Positions 1 to 8,699 are shown, numbered from the stretch's first letter. The stretch is 64,000 nucleotides of DNA from Lonepinella koalarum (GCF_042926695.1 NZ_CP170642.1:744001-808000); one strand, 5' to 3'. Notes: a model not told the origin generated them from the letters alone. Numbers and translations: made by a program.

Positions 1-215
1 CATTAATTAATTGCCAAGTGCCTTTTGGTTATGTAGATATTTTACAGCATGCGGATGTGCGAGCAGAGTTACCAAAATATGCGAATTGGCCAACTTTCCC
101 TCAGCTATGGGTTGAGGGTGAATTGATTGGTGGTTGCGATATCGTGTTGGAAATGTATCAAACGGGCGAGTTACAAACTTTGTTAAAAGATGTAGCTGAA
201 CGCCACCCTGAATAA
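1..215 (+). CDS. grxD: Monothiol glutaredoxin GrxD, 3' part only
   Basis: This is the C-terminal end of a CGFS-type monothiol glutaredoxin, which carries and delivers [2Fe-2S] clusters in the cytoplasm. The window starts inside the gene, so the active-site cysteine is not visible. The frame is open from base 3 and ends at the TAA at 213-215. The retained part carries the family block PKYANWPTFPQLW followed by GELIGGCDI, which forms the glutathione-binding side of the fold and closely matches E. coli GrxD (Grx4). Any internal start codon at base 18 would be an artefact of the window edge. A strong hairpin follows at 292-336. Confidence 0.93.
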   Translation, partial: LINCQVPFGYVDILQHADVRAELPKYANWPTFPQLWVEGELIGGCDIVLEMYQTGELQTLLKDVAERHPE

Positions 216-291
216 GAGTTAATGAGCCTGTAGAAAATTTGAATTTCTGTTAGATTTATTATAAAGTTATATATTGTGGCATAGTAAACAA

Positions 292-340
292 AATAGCTGA
301 TTGTAATTATTAACTATAATTACAATCAGCTATTTTTTTA
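292..340 (+). terminator. Rho-independent terminator after grxD
   Basis: A long near-perfect stem (AATAGCTGATTGTAATTA and its complement) with a short loop is followed by a run of seven T. It lies about 80 bases after the grxD stop and is oriented to end that transcript. Confidence 0.85.
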
Positions 341-488
341 ATGTCCTTTACACCTCAATTCAAGAACGTACTACTAAAAAAGTAGTTATTAACGTATCAA
401 AACGGATAACAAAGAATGGCAATGAATGAAAGTAAAAATTGATATTTTAATAAAATCAATTAGTTAGTTTGTCAAAACGAAATAAAAA

Positions 489-512
489 AACGCTGTGCGA
501 AAGACAGCGTTT
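489..512 (-). terminator. Terminator of the tRNA-Val transcript
   Basis: Read on the minus strand, AACGCTGT and ACAGCGTT pair around a 7-base loop and are followed by a T run. It lies just beyond the 3' end of the tRNA gene. Confidence 0.8.
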
Positions 513-519
513 TATAAAA

Positions 520-596
520 TGGTGCGACTAGCTGGACTCGAACCAGTGACCCCCACCATGTCAAGGTGGTGCTCTAACCAACTGAGCTATAGTCGC
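520..596 (-). tRNA. tRNA-Val (GAC anticodon)
   Basis: The minus strand folds as a 77-nt tRNA including an encoded CCA end. The acceptor stem is GCGACTA/TAGTCGC. The D arm contains AGCTCAGTTGGTTAGAGC. The anticodon stem CCACC/GGTGG encloses the loop TTGACAT, giving anticodon GAC (valine). The T loop is TTCGAGT with a CTGG/CCAG core. It closely resembles E. coli tRNA-Val(GAC). The last T-stem pair is an A-C mismatch. The gene stands alone in front of its own terminator. Confidence 0.95.
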
Positions 597-690
597 ATTT
601 TATGAAACAAAGTGATGTTTTAAAGTGCGGTTATCATATAGAAAGTTTTGTGGAAAAACAAGCGATTTTCTCACCGCACTTTTTAATTGG

Positions 691-2121
691 TTAATCTTTC
701 AACGCTTGGATTTTTTGGATCACGTTGCTGGTGGAGCAGCCGTTTTCAAAGTTTAGCACTTGCACATCGCCGCCGTTCGCCCAGACTTCTTTTGCCCCTG
801 CGATGTCTTCAGGTTTATAATCGCCGCCTTTGACTAATAAATCGGGCAAAATTTCAGCGATTAAACGTTGTGGCGTTTCTTCATCAAAGGCGACTAACCA
901 ATCCACAGATGATAATCCGGCAAGTACCGCCATACGACTGTTAAGATCGTTAATTGGGCGTGTTTCACCTTTTAGGCGTTTGACTGAATTATCGGTGTTA
1001 ACCGCCACGATTAAACGATCACCGAGTTTTCTGGCGTTTTCTAAATAAGAAACGTGTCCGGGGTGTAGGATATCAAAGCAACCATTAGTCATGACGATTT
1101 TTTCGCCCCGATCTTTGGCTAATTGCACCGCAGTTTTGAGTTCGCTTTCGCTCATAATGCCAAAGCCTGCAGATGTGCGTCCGTGAATGGCATTTTCTAA
1201 TTCTACTGTAGAAACTGTAGATGTTCCGAGTTTTCCAACCACAATACCAGCGGAAATATTGGCTAAATAACAAGATTCTTCAAAAGAACGTCCATCTGCT
1301 AGTGCAGTAGCAAGAACACTGATTACGGTGTCACCAGCACCCGTAACATCAAACACTTCTTTAGCTACTGTTGGTAGATGATACGCCGGTTGAGCAGGAC
1401 GTAATAATGTCATACCTTTTTCAGAGCGAGTGACTAAAAGTGCGGTTAAATTAATATCGGAAATCAGTTTTAACCCTTTTTCTATAATCTCTTCTTCGCT
1501 ATCACATTTACCCACAACTGCTTCAAATTCCGACATATTGGGGGTTAATAAAGTGGCGCCACGATAGCGTTCAAAATCGGTACCTTTGGGATCGATTAAT
1601 ACAGGAACATTGCATTGGCGTGCGATTTGAATCATTTTTTGTACCTGAGCTAGGGTACCTTTACCATAGTCTGAAAGAATCAAAGCACCGACATTTTTCA
1701 CCGTACTTGCTAATTTTGCTAATAAGTCGTCTGTTGGAGCTTGATGAAAGTCTTCTTCAAAATCAAGGCGTAATAGTTGTTGATGACGGGAAAGAATGCG
1801 TAATTTGGTAATGGTTGGATGGGTATCTAATTTAACAAAATTACAATTGATTTTTTGTTGTTCTAATAAATGGGTTAAAGCAGAGCCTGTTTCATCATTG
1901 CCAATCAAGCCCAATAATTCAACGGGGACATTCAGAGAGGCAATATTCATGGCGACGTTAGCTGCACCGCCAGCTCGTTCTTCATTTTCTTGTACACGAA
2001 CAACCGGAACAGGTGCTTCAGGTGATATACGATTAGTGGCTCCAAACCAATAACGGTCTAGCATGACGTCACCCAGCACTAATACTTTAGCATTTGGGAA
2101 TTGTGCAGAAAATTGATTCAT
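691..2121 (-). CDS. hldE: Bifunctional heptose 7-phosphate kinase / heptose 1-phosphate adenylyltransferase HldE
   Basis: HldE makes ADP-heptose for the LPS inner core: it phosphorylates D-glycero-beta-D-manno-heptose 7-phosphate at C1, then transfers AMP after GmhB dephosphorylation. The 476-aa length is typical. The N-terminal two thirds is a PfkB/ribokinase domain with GGAANVA at residues 51-57 and a DVTGAGDT ATP/catalytic motif. The C-terminal third is a nucleotidyltransferase with TNGCFDILHPGH at about residue 345. It ends in the characteristic ENGCSTSNVI. It is transcribed away from the acyltransferase gene, also an LPS gene; the same pairing occurs in H. influenzae (rfaE/htrB). Both domains look intact. 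Confidence 0.97.
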   Translation of the reverse strand: MNQFSAQFPNAKVLVLGDVMLDRYWFGATNRISPEAPVPVVRVQENEERAGGAANVAMNIASLNVPVELLGLIGNDETGSALTHLLEQQKINCNFVKLDTHPTITKLRILSRHQQLLRLDFEEDFHQAPTDDLLAKLASTVKNVGALILSDYGKGTLAQVQKMIQIARQCNVPVLIDPKGTDFERYRGATLLTPNMSEFEAVVGKCDSEEEIIEKGLKLISDINLTALLVTRSEKGMTLLRPAQPAYHLPTVAKEVFDVTGAGDTVISVLATALADGRSFEESCYLANISAGIVVGKLGTSTVSTVELENAIHGRTSAGFGIMSESELKTAVQLAKDRGEKIVMTNGCFDILHPGHVSYLENARKLGDRLIVAVNTDNSVKRLKGETRPINDLNSRMAVLAGLSSVDWLVAFDEETPQRLIAEILPDLLVKGGDYKPEDIAGAKEVWANGGDVQVLNFENGCSTSNVIQKIQALKD

Positions 2122-2246
2122 AAAAGATGTCCTAATATTATAGAATAAAATATTTTGCTGATTTTACCACAGCACAAAAGACTTTGGCTTAAAATTTCGA
2201 TGAAATTCAGTTAAACTATAGGAAGTTTATTTATTCGGATTACATT

Positions 2247-3182
2247 ATGTCTCAAAATCATCTCCCTCAATTTCAAAAAGCCTTTCTTCACCCTAAACAT
2301 TGGGGATTTTGGTTGGGATTGGGTATTTATTGGTTAATTTTATGCTTGCCATATCCTATTTTAGTGAAAATGGGGCGTGGATTAGGTTGGTTGTTTGGGC
2401 GTTTAGGTGTGGGAAAACGCCGTGCAGCCATCGCTCGGCGAAATTTAGAATTGGCGTTTCCTGAACGCCCTGAACAGTGGCGAGAAAAGGTGTTACAAGC
2501 CAATATGCAAAACGTGGGAATGGCATTGCTAGAAACAGGCATGGCATGGTTTTGGTCAGATAAACGCATTAAAAAATGGTCAAAAATAGAAGGGCTTGAA
2601 CATCTAAAAGACAATGCCAAAGACGGGATTATTTTAGTAGGTGTGCATTTTTTAACCTTAGAATTAGGGGCAAGAATTATTGGGTTATATCACCCTGGGG
2701 TGGGGGTTTATCGCCCAAATGACAAGCCGTTAATGGATTGGCTACAAACTTGGGGGCGTTTGCGATCCAATAAACATATGTTAAATCGCAAAGATTTGCG
2801 TGGCATGCTCAAAGCCTTACGCCAAGGAGAAACAATTTGGTATGCTCCCGATCATGATTATGGGAGAAAAAGTGCGGTGTTTATTCCGTTTTTTGCTGTG
2901 CAAGATGCCGCAACTACCACGGGATCTTATTATTTACTCAAAGCATCGCCAAAGAGTAAAGTCATTCCATTTGCTCCGTTACGCAATAAGGATAATTCAG
3001 GTTATACGATAATTATTTCTTCCCCAGTGGACTTTACTGATGTGACCACGGAAAGGGATGTTGCGATTCGGATGAATAGCATTGTGGAAACGGAGATTCT
3101 TAAAGGCGTTGATCAGTATATGTGGTTGCATCGCCGATTTAAAACCGAACAAGATGGTGATGACGGCAAAAAATATCGTTAA
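2247..3182 (+). CDS. lpxL: Kdo2-lipid IVA lauroyl/acyltransferase (LpxL/HtrB family)
   Basis: This inner-membrane enzyme adds a secondary acyl chain from acyl-ACP to Kdo2-lipid IVA in late lipid A synthesis. The 311-aa protein has an N-terminal hydrophobic segment (about residues 20-42) and the family catalytic HX4E motif at H134/E139 (HFLTLE). It also has the downstream block around VYRPNDKPLMDWL, typical of LpxL/LpxM. The divergent position next to hldE matches htrB in H. influenzae, which favours LpxL over LpxM or LpxP. The exact acyl chain cannot be read from the sequence. Confidence 0.92.
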   Translation: MSQNHLPQFQKAFLHPKHWGFWLGLGIYWLILCLPYPILVKMGRGLGWLFGRLGVGKRRAAIARRNLELAFPERPEQWREKVLQANMQNVGMALLETGMAWFWSDKRIKKWSKIEGLEHLKDNAKDGIILVGVHFLTLELGARIIGLYHPGVGVYRPNDKPLMDWLQTWGRLRSNKHMLNRKDLRGMLKALRQGETIWYAPDHDYGRKSAVFIPFFAVQDAATTTGSYYLLKASPKSKVIPFAPLRNKDNSGYTIIISSPVDFTDVTTERDVAIRMNSIVETEILKGVDQYMWLHRRFKTEQDGDDGKKYR

Positions 3183-3263
3183 TTAACGATGAATTTTGCC
3201 TGAAATTATGGTAAAACTAGCCGATTATTATTTTTTTATATAGACAAAAAGGAAAGAAAATTT

Positions 3264-4091
3264 ATGTCAAATTTACAATCAATCATTGAAAATGCGTTTG
3301 AAAAACGTGCGGAGATTACACCAAAAACCGTTGATGTAGAGACTCGTTCTGCTATTGAACAAGTTATTGACGGATTAGATAAGGGAATTTATCGTGTTGC
3401 GGAAAAAATTAACGGTGAATGGGTGACACATCAGTGGTTAAAAAAGGCGGTGTTACTTTCATTTCGGATTAATGATAACAGCGTGATCGATGGTGCTGAA
3501 ACCAAATATTACGACAAAGTGGCATTAAAATTTGCGGATTATACGGAAGATCGTTTTGCTCAAGAAGGTTTTCGTGTGGTACCGTCTGCAACTGTGCGTA
3601 AAGGGGCCTATATTGCTAAAAATTGTGTGTTAATGCCATCTTATGTGAATATTGGTGCTTATGTGGGCGAAGGGACTATGGTGGATACTTGGGCGACCGT
3701 GGGTTCTTGTGCTCAAATTGGTAAAAATGTACATCTTTCCGGTGGTGTAGGGATTGGAGGTGTATTAGAGCCGTTGCAAGCGAATCCAACTATTATTGGG
3801 GATAACTGTTTTATCGGCGCAAGATCCGAAGTCGTGGAAGGTGTGATCGTAGAAGATGGTTGTGTGATTTCTATGGGCGTATTTATTGGTCAATCAACGC
3901 GTATTTATGATCGTGAAACTGGTGAAATTCACTACGGTCGTGTACCGGCTGGTTCTGTGGTCGTGTCTGGTAGTTTACCGTCAAAATGCGGTAAATATAG
4001 TCTTTATTGTGCGGTGATCGTGAAAAAAGTTGATGCAAAAACCTTAGGTAAAGTTGGCATTAACGAATTACTGCGTGCTATTGAAGAATAA
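3264..4091 (+). CDS. dapD: 2,3,4,5-tetrahydropyridine-2,6-dicarboxylate N-succinyltransferase
   Basis: DapD succinylates tetrahydrodipicolinate in the succinylase route to meso-diaminopimelate and lysine. The 275-aa length fits the family (274 in E. coli). An N-terminal helical domain ends near residue 100. It is followed by left-handed beta-helix hexapeptide repeats (GAYIAKNCVLMPSYVNIGAY and onward), and the block GVIVEDGCVISMGVFIGQST is characteristic. The start ATG follows an AAGGAAAG ribosome binding site. It stands as a single gene. Confidence 0.97.
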   Translation: MSNLQSIIENAFEKRAEITPKTVDVETRSAIEQVIDGLDKGIYRVAEKINGEWVTHQWLKKAVLLSFRINDNSVIDGAETKYYDKVALKFADYTEDRFAQEGFRVVPSATVRKGAYIAKNCVLMPSYVNIGAYVGEGTMVDTWATVGSCAQIGKNVHLSGGVGIGGVLEPLQANPTIIGDNCFIGARSEVVEGVIVEDGCVISMGVFIGQSTRIYDRETGEIHYGRVPAGSVVVSGSLPSKCGKYSLYCAVIVKKVDAKTLGKVGINELLRAIEE

Positions 4092-4200
4092 TTTTATTGA
4101 TAAAAATTGATTAATTAAAAGAGTTAAGGGAACTTTGGTCTAATTTTTTAGTCAGAAATTGGAGCGTTTGATTTCATTCTATGAAATTAATTGTAAGGTT

Positions 4201-4227
4201 ATTGTAAAAATTTTTGCATTTTACAAT
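4201..4227. other. AT-rich hairpin between dapD and the lipoprotein gene
   Basis: ATTGTAAAA and its complement TTTTACAAT face each other across 9 bases. There is only a short T/A tail, so this may be a weak dapD terminator or part of the next gene's leader. Confidence 0.3.
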
Positions 4228-4300
4228 AAAATTGTTCAAAATAAGCAACTATCGGCAAGGTCGATATTGATTAAACATAAACTTATTTAGGGAAACTACA

Positions 4301-4840
4301 ATGAAAAAATCATTATTAGCAACATTAGTATTAGGTTCAGTATTCGCATTAGCAGCTTGCGATCAAGCATCAAAAGATCAAATGTCTGCTAAAGTAGAAG
4401 AAGCGAAAACTAGCGTTGTTGAAGCTAAAGATGCAACTGTTGAAGCAGCTAAAGATGTTAAAGACGCAGTAGTAGAAAAAGCAACTGAGGCTAAAGATAA
4501 AATGGTCGAAATGAAAGATGCAGCAGCTGATAAAATGTCAGAAATAAAAGATTCTGCGTCAGATAAAACGTCTGAGGTGAACGAAGCTGCATCAGATAAA
4601 GCGGCTGAAATAAAAGAATCAGCTACAGAGATGAAAGATACAGCAGCTGATAAAGTGGCTGAGGTGAATGAATCTGCATCAGATAAAGCAGCTGAAATAA
4701 AAGAATCAGCTACAGAGATGAAAGATACAGCAGCTGATAACATGGCTGAAATGAACGAAGAGGCAAAAGAAAAAGCAGCAGCTGCAGCGGATGCCGTTTC
4801 TGATAAAGCCGAAGATGTTAAAGAAGCAGTAGAAAAATAA
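4301..4840 (+). CDS. Repeat-rich helical lipoprotein, function unknown
   Basis: This is a 179-aa predicted lipoprotein. The N-terminus is a lipoprotein signal peptide ending in LAAC, so the mature protein would begin at Cys20. The rest is almost entirely Ala, Lys, Glu, Asp, Ser and Met with no Pro or Trp. It is predicted as long amphipathic helix with an 11-residue-like periodicity, similar in style to LEA or apolipophorin-like proteins. Two adjacent 29-residue units (NEAASDKAAEIKES and onward, then NESASDKAAEIKES and onward) are nearly identical in DNA too. I recognise no enzyme motif. A role in envelope stress or protection is only a guess from composition. It has its own terminator. Confidence 0.85.
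   Translation: MKKSLLATLVLGSVFALAACDQASKDQMSAKVEEAKTSVVEAKDATVEAAKDVKDAVVEKATEAKDKMVEMKDAAADKMSEIKDSASDKTSEVNEAASDKAAEIKESATEMKDTAADKVAEVNESASDKAAEIKESATEMKDTAADNMAEMNEEAKEKAAAAADAVSDKAEDVKEAVEK
4580..4753 (+). repeat. Two tandem 87-bp in-frame repeats inside the lipoprotein gene
   Basis: Unit 1 (4580-4666) and unit 2 (4667-4753) encode 29 residues each and differ at only a handful of bases. A more diverged third-like unit precedes them. This is a recent in-frame duplication and a candidate site of length variation between strains. Confidence 0.85.
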
Positions 4841-4858
4841 TTTATAATCAACTAATTT

Positions 4859-4884
4859 AAAAGGAAGCCGAAAGGTTTCCTTTT
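4859..4884 (+). terminator. Terminator after the repeat lipoprotein gene
   Basis: AAAGGAAGCC and GGTTTCCTTT pair around GAAA (one G-T wobble) and are followed by T5. It separates the lipoprotein gene from ribH. Confidence 0.8.
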
Positions 4885-4951
4885 TCATTATCAATTAATC
4901 AATTATGTGCTAGAATCAGCATTAATATATATTTATTAATAAGGAAAAAAA

Positions 4952-5419
4952 ATGCAAATATTAGAAGGTGTATTAGCTGCGCCAAATACCAAAATTGCTG
5001 TGGTAGTTGCTCGTTTTAATCATTTTATTAATGATAGTTTAGTGGACGGTGCTATTGATGCATTGAAACGTATTGGTCAAGTGAAAGATGAAAATATTAC
5101 CTTGGTTAAAGTGCCGGGGGCTTATGAATTACCTTTAGCGGTTCGCCGTTTAGCAAATAGTAAAAAATATGATGGTATCGTAGCATTAGGTACAGTGATT
5201 CGTGGTGGCACGGCACATTTTGAATATGTAGCAGGTGAGGCAAGTAGTGGTATTGGTCAAGTGTCGCTTGATGCGGATATTCCCGTGGCATTTGGGGTGT
5301 TAACCACCGAAAATATTGATCAAGCAATTGAACGTGCGGGTACTAAAGCAGGTAATAAAGGTGCAGAAGCAGCTTTAGTAGTGCTGGAGATGATCAACTT
5401 ATTAAACCAAATTAGTTAA
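4952..5419 (+). CDS. ribH: 6,7-dimethyl-8-ribityllumazine synthase
   Basis: RibH condenses 5-amino-6-ribitylaminouracil with dihydroxybutanone phosphate to give lumazine, the direct riboflavin precursor. The 155-aa protein is full length. It shows the substrate-binding block VPGAYELPLA (residues 54-63) and GTVIRGGTAHFEY with the catalytic His89. It heads the conserved run ribH-nusB-thiL-pgpA-LysE, the same order as H. influenzae HI1303-HI1307. The nusB start lies 9 bases after its stop, so they are surely cotranscribed. No FMN riboswitch is visible in the short upstream gap. Confidence 0.97.
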   Translation: MQILEGVLAAPNTKIAVVVARFNHFINDSLVDGAIDALKRIGQVKDENITLVKVPGAYELPLAVRRLANSKKYDGIVALGTVIRGGTAHFEYVAGEASSGIGQVSLDADIPVAFGVLTTENIDQAIERAGTKAGNKGAEAALVVLEMINLLNQIS

Positions 5420-5428
5420 GGCATTGTC

Positions 5429-5857
5429 ATGACTGAACAAGTTAAAAAGCCATCCGCCCGTCGCCGTGCCAGAGAATGTGCGGTACAAGCCTTATATTCT
5501 TGGGCGATTTCGCGTAATGAGGCAGCGGAAGTTGAATTAGCTTTTGTGACAGAACAAGATCTAAAAGGTGTGGATGTAGCGTATTTCCGTAAATTGTTTC
5601 GCCAAACGGTGGATAACTTGGATGCGGTAGATAGTACACTGACTCCCTTTTTAGACCGCACTTCGGAAGAGCTCACCCCGATTGAAAAAGCGATTTTGCG
5701 TTTAGCCACTTATGAGTTGAAATATGAACTTGATGTCCCTTATAAAGTGGTGATTAATGAAGCTATTGAAGTAGCAAAAACCTTTGGCGCGGATGATAGT
5801 CATAAATATGTCAATGGGGTATTAGATAAAGTCTCACCGTCTTTAGGACGCAGATAA
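5429..5857 (+). CDS. nusB: Transcription antitermination factor NusB
   Basis: NusB binds boxA RNA with ribosomal protein S10 and supports antitermination of rRNA operons. The 142-aa all-helical protein starts with the arginine-rich RRRARECAVQALYSW motif, and the C-terminus holds VVINEAIEVAKTFGADDSHK and VNGVLDK, all typical of the family. It follows ribH by 9 bases. A hairpin with a weak U-rich tail after it may reduce read-through into thiL. Confidence 0.97.
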   Translation: MTEQVKKPSARRRARECAVQALYSWAISRNEAAEVELAFVTEQDLKGVDVAYFRKLFRQTVDNLDAVDSTLTPFLDRTSEELTPIEKAILRLATYELKYELDVPYKVVINEAIEVAKTFGADDSHKYVNGVLDKVSPSLGRR

Positions 5858-5865
5858 TATAAGAA

Positions 5866-5890
5866 AGTGGGTTTTACCCACTCTTTTATT
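5866..5890 (+). terminator. Hairpin between nusB and thiL
   Basis: AGTGGG-TTTT-ACCCACT is followed by CTTTTATT. It looks like a leaky terminator inside the ribH-pgpA cluster. Confidence 0.6.
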
Positions 5891-5900
5891 AGATAAAATA

Positions 5901-6896
5901 ATGGCAAAAACAGAATTTGATCTCATAGATACTTTTTTCACTCAACAACAAGTCCAACGCGCGGATGTTAATTTAAACATTGGTGATGATTGTGCCTTAA
6001 CGTCTGTTTTATCAGGAAAATTCCTAGCGACTACCACTGATACGATGGTGGAAAATTCCCATTTTTATCCGAATATTGATCCCCGAGATTTGGGCTATAA
6101 AGCTATTGCAACAAATTTAAGCGATCTCGCTGCCATGGGAGCAGAACCTGCATGGGTTTCTTTGGCATTGACCTTGCCGAAATCAGATGAGAATTGGTTA
6201 CACGCCTTTAGTCAAGGCATGTTTGAATTACTTAATGAACATCATGTTGCCTTAATCGGTGGTGATACTACCAGTGGTACCGTACCGTCGATTACCATTA
6301 CCGCTCAAGGATTTGTTGAAAAAAATACCGCACTTCGACGCGATCAAGCAAAAGTCGGGGATTGGATTTATGTTTCCGGTACGTTGGGTGATGGTTTAGC
6401 GGGATTTTATTTAATCTCCGACTTGTATCAAGGTAAAAAAAGCGCGGTGAATTTTGATGAAGAATGGTTAATTCAACGTAATTTTCGCCCAACTCCGAGA
6501 ATATCGCTCGGTATCACTTTAGCTAAATATCAATTATCGCATTGTGCTCTGGATCTTTCTGATGGATTAGTAGGCGATCTTGGTCATATTTTACAGCGTA
6601 GTGGGGTAAGTGCGGTGTTAAATTTGCAAGATTTACCTTGTTCAGCTGCGCTAGTAAATTTATATGGGCGACAACAGGCAGAACAGTTTGCTTTGCAAGG
6701 TGGGGAAGATTATGAACTTTGTTTTACTGTTCCAAATCACAAAAAGGCATTATTGGATCAATATTTAGCCCCATTAAAGGTGCCTTATACCTGTATTGGT
6801 CGTATTGTAGAAAAAAATCCACAGCAAAATATTATTTATCAACGACAAGGAAAAATGGTAGATTTACAGATCTCTAGTTTTGAACATTTTAAATAA
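5901..6896 (+). CDS. thiL: Thiamine-monophosphate kinase
   Basis: ThiL phosphorylates thiamine monophosphate to thiamine pyrophosphate, the active cofactor. The 331-aa protein belongs to the PurM/SelD-like fold. It shows the Mg-binding motifs NIGDDCA (near residue 27) and TTDTMVENSHF, then ATNLSDLAAMGA, GGDTTSG and LDLSDGL. It is the terminal step that pyruvate dehydrogenase (aceE in this window) depends on for cofactor. It is followed at 2 bases by pgpA. Confidence 0.97.
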   Translation: MAKTEFDLIDTFFTQQQVQRADVNLNIGDDCALTSVLSGKFLATTTDTMVENSHFYPNIDPRDLGYKAIATNLSDLAAMGAEPAWVSLALTLPKSDENWLHAFSQGMFELLNEHHVALIGGDTTSGTVPSITITAQGFVEKNTALRRDQAKVGDWIYVSGTLGDGLAGFYLISDLYQGKKSAVNFDEEWLIQRNFRPTPRISLGITLAKYQLSHCALDLSDGLVGDLGHILQRSGVSAVLNLQDLPCSAALVNLYGRQQAEQFALQGGEDYELCFTVPNHKKALLDQYLAPLKVPYTCIGRIVEKNPQQNIIYQRQGKMVDLQISSFEHFK

Positions 6897-6898
6897 CC

Positions 6899-7414
6899 AT
6901 GACAGATGTAACACAATGCCCATTACAACACTTACGCTTAACCAATCCAACGCATTTGCTTGCGGTTGGCTTTGGTTCTGGTTTAATTCATCCTGCACCC
7001 GGTACATGGGGGAGTTTGGCTGGATTATTTATTGGCATTTTCTTCATGCAAATCGTGCCATTAAAAGTATTTATGATTTTCACCGCAGTTTGCTTTCTGA
7101 TAGGCTGTTATTTATGCCAAAAAACCGCCAATGATATGGGCGTACATGATCATGGTTCCATTGTTTGGGATGAATTTGTCGGCATTTGGATTGTGCAAAT
7201 CGGCATGGTCGGATTTCTACTAGAACATTTGATTTTAGGCAATGTGGTGGCATTCGGGTTATTTCGTCTATTTGATATTTGGAAGCCTTTTCCAATTAGA
7301 TATTTTGATAGAAAATTAGAAAATGGTTTTGGCATCATGATTGATGACGTGCTAGCATCATTGTATGCGGTATTAGTTTATTTTATTTTTTCTATTGGAG
7401 TGTCATTATGCTAA
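6899..7414 (+). CDS. pgpA: Phosphatidylglycerophosphatase A
   Basis: PgpA dephosphorylates phosphatidylglycerol phosphate to phosphatidylglycerol at the inner membrane. The 171-aa protein has the family N-terminal block GFGSGLIHPAPGTWGSL, several hydrophobic segments, and the acidic motif DHGSIVWDEFVG that holds the metal-binding residues. Near the C-terminus RLFDIWKPFPI and GFGIMIDDVLAS are conserved. It starts 2 bases after thiL. Its last codons overlap the start of the next gene, so translation is probably coupled. Confidence 0.96.
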   Translation: MTDVTQCPLQHLRLTNPTHLLAVGFGSGLIHPAPGTWGSLAGLFIGIFFMQIVPLKVFMIFTAVCFLIGCYLCQKTANDMGVHDHGSIVWDEFVGIWIVQIGMVGFLLEHLILGNVVAFGLFRLFDIWKPFPIRYFDRKLENGFGIMIDDVLASLYAVLVYFIFSIGVSLC

Positions 7415-8037
7415 ATTTAATCATTATTCACTTTTTCGGTTTATTAAGTCCCGGTCCCGATTTTTTTTACGTGAGTCGAATGGCGGTCAGTAATTCCAGA
7501 CGGAATACGATTTGTGGTATTTTGGGTATTACCATGGGTGTGGCTATTTGGGCGGCCGCGGCTATATTAGGTCTGGCTATTTTATTTAAAACCATGCCAG
7601 TTTTGCATGGTGTCATCATGTTACTCGGCGGTGGATATTTAGGCTATCTTGGTTTAAAAATGGTAAAAAACCGTAGCAATGCCGTGTTTACAGAACTTAC
7701 TGAACAAGAACTCAACCAAAAAACGAGCATTAAAGCAGAAATTATCAAAGGGTTGTTAGTAAATCTCTCTAATGCTAAAGCGGTGATTTTTTTTGCTAGT
7801 GTGATGTCTTTGGTATTTGTGAATATTACTGAAACTTGGCAAATGATGGTTGCCTTTTTAATCATTTTATTTGAAACGTTCAGTTATTTTTATGTAGTAT
7901 CCCTACTTTTCTCCCGTCCTTTTGCCAGACGCTTTTATAGCCAATACAGCCGTTATATTGATAATGTTTCTGGCGTGATCTTTTTAGCCTTTGGTAGCTA
8001 TTTGGTATATAGTGGATTACAAGAGATCGCTATTTAA
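7408..8037 (+). CDS. LysE/RhtB-family amino-acid exporter
   Basis: This 209-aa inner-membrane protein has six predicted hydrophobic segments and the LysE/RhtB signature SPGPDFFYVSR near residue 14. It also has NLSNAKAVIFFASVMS in the middle. Members export amino acids such as homoserine, threonine or lysine; the substrate cannot be read here. The start overlaps the end of pgpA by 7 bases, the same arrangement as HI1306-HI1307. It is likely the last gene of the operon. Confidence 0.9.
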   Translation: MLNLIIIHFFGLLSPGPDFFYVSRMAVSNSRRNTICGILGITMGVAIWAAAAILGLAILFKTMPVLHGVIMLLGGGYLGYLGLKMVKNRSNAVFTELTEQELNQKTSIKAEIIKGLLVNLSNAKAVIFFASVMSLVFVNITETWQMMVAFLIILFETFSYFYVVSLLFSRPFARRFYSQYSRYIDNVSGVIFLAFGSYLVYSGLQEIAI

Positions 8038-8121
8038 TTCTAATAAAATTATTATCTTAATCAAAGTATCAAAACAAAATAATCATTCAATCTTGGCTCA
8101 AGGCGAATTTAATGTTCGCCT

Positions 8122-8568
8122 TTATTTGAGTAAATCTTTCAAGCTAGCTTTCATAACGGACATTTTATTTTGATACAGTGCTTTACTTTCCCGTTCATCA
8201 ATCATATAAGTAATAGTTTGTGATAAGGTCATACCGAGCTTACGAGAATATTTGGATAAACGTTGCCAGACAGCATATTCCAAATCAATGGATTTTTTTT
8301 TGGTATGTTGTTTTTCCGCATTGAAAAAACGTTTACGTCTGGCTCGAATAGCTTGATCGAGTTTAATCACCAGCGCTTCAGACAAATGAGCAGTAATCCA
8401 AGCATTAATTTGCTCAGGCTGATTTTTACAGGCAATCAAGGCTTTTACTTTATCTTCCACTAAACTTTTTTCTTGATAACGCGTAATATTTTCTCCTTCT
8501 CTATGTTTTTTGCTGAGATAAAGCCATTTCCATTGCGTTTCTTGATTTTCAAGCTTTTGATATTTCAT
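8122..8568 (-). CDS. matP: Macrodomain Ter protein MatP
   Basis: MatP binds matS sites and organises the chromosome terminus region. The 148-aa protein aligns along its length with E. coli MatP: N-terminal MKYQKLENQETQWKW, central RARRKRFFNAEKQHTKKKSI, and a ribbon-helix-helix segment in the C-terminal half followed by a coiled-coil tail. It is divergent from the Lon-like protease gene with fabA beyond, the same arrangement as matP-ycbZ-fabA in E. coli. Confidence 0.95.
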   Translation of the reverse strand: MKYQKLENQETQWKWLYLSKKHREGENITRYQEKSLVEDKVKALIACKNQPEQINAWITAHLSEALVIKLDQAIRARRKRFFNAEKQHTKKKSIDLEYAVWQRLSKYSRKLGMTLSQTITYMIDERESKALYQNKMSVMKASLKDLLK

Positions 8569-8699
8569 AATATTTATTTAATTAGTGACGTGGTAACTGA
8601 AATAATATACCTGTATTCATTTTTTTTCTAGTAGATTTTTTGAATTTTAAGGAAATGTGAGATAATACGCTATTATTCTATTTTAGCAGAGAAAATAAC

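Larger units (their letters stand above)
216..519. other. Intergenic stretch between grxD and tRNA-Val
   Basis: This 304-base stretch holds the grxD terminator (292-336) and the tRNA terminator (489-512). Between them lie only short AT-rich inverted repeats, for example ACTACT/AGTAGT near 370-390 and ATTGAT/ATCAAT near 437-460. I see no open frame with a plausible ribosome binding site. Confidence 0.6.

Noticed and set aside
520..596. tRNA-Val as an integration site of a genomic island
   Set aside because: No integrase, no repeated tRNA 3' end and no foreign-looking genes are found on either side.
4378..4851. A 157-codon open frame antisense to the repeat lipoprotein
   Set aside because: It mirrors the low-complexity repeats of the sense gene; it has no ribosome binding site and only Ser/Ala-rich composition.
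4841..4951. FMN riboswitch in front of ribH
   Set aside because: The gap holds only a terminator and AT-rich sequence; no conserved RFN-element blocks are present.
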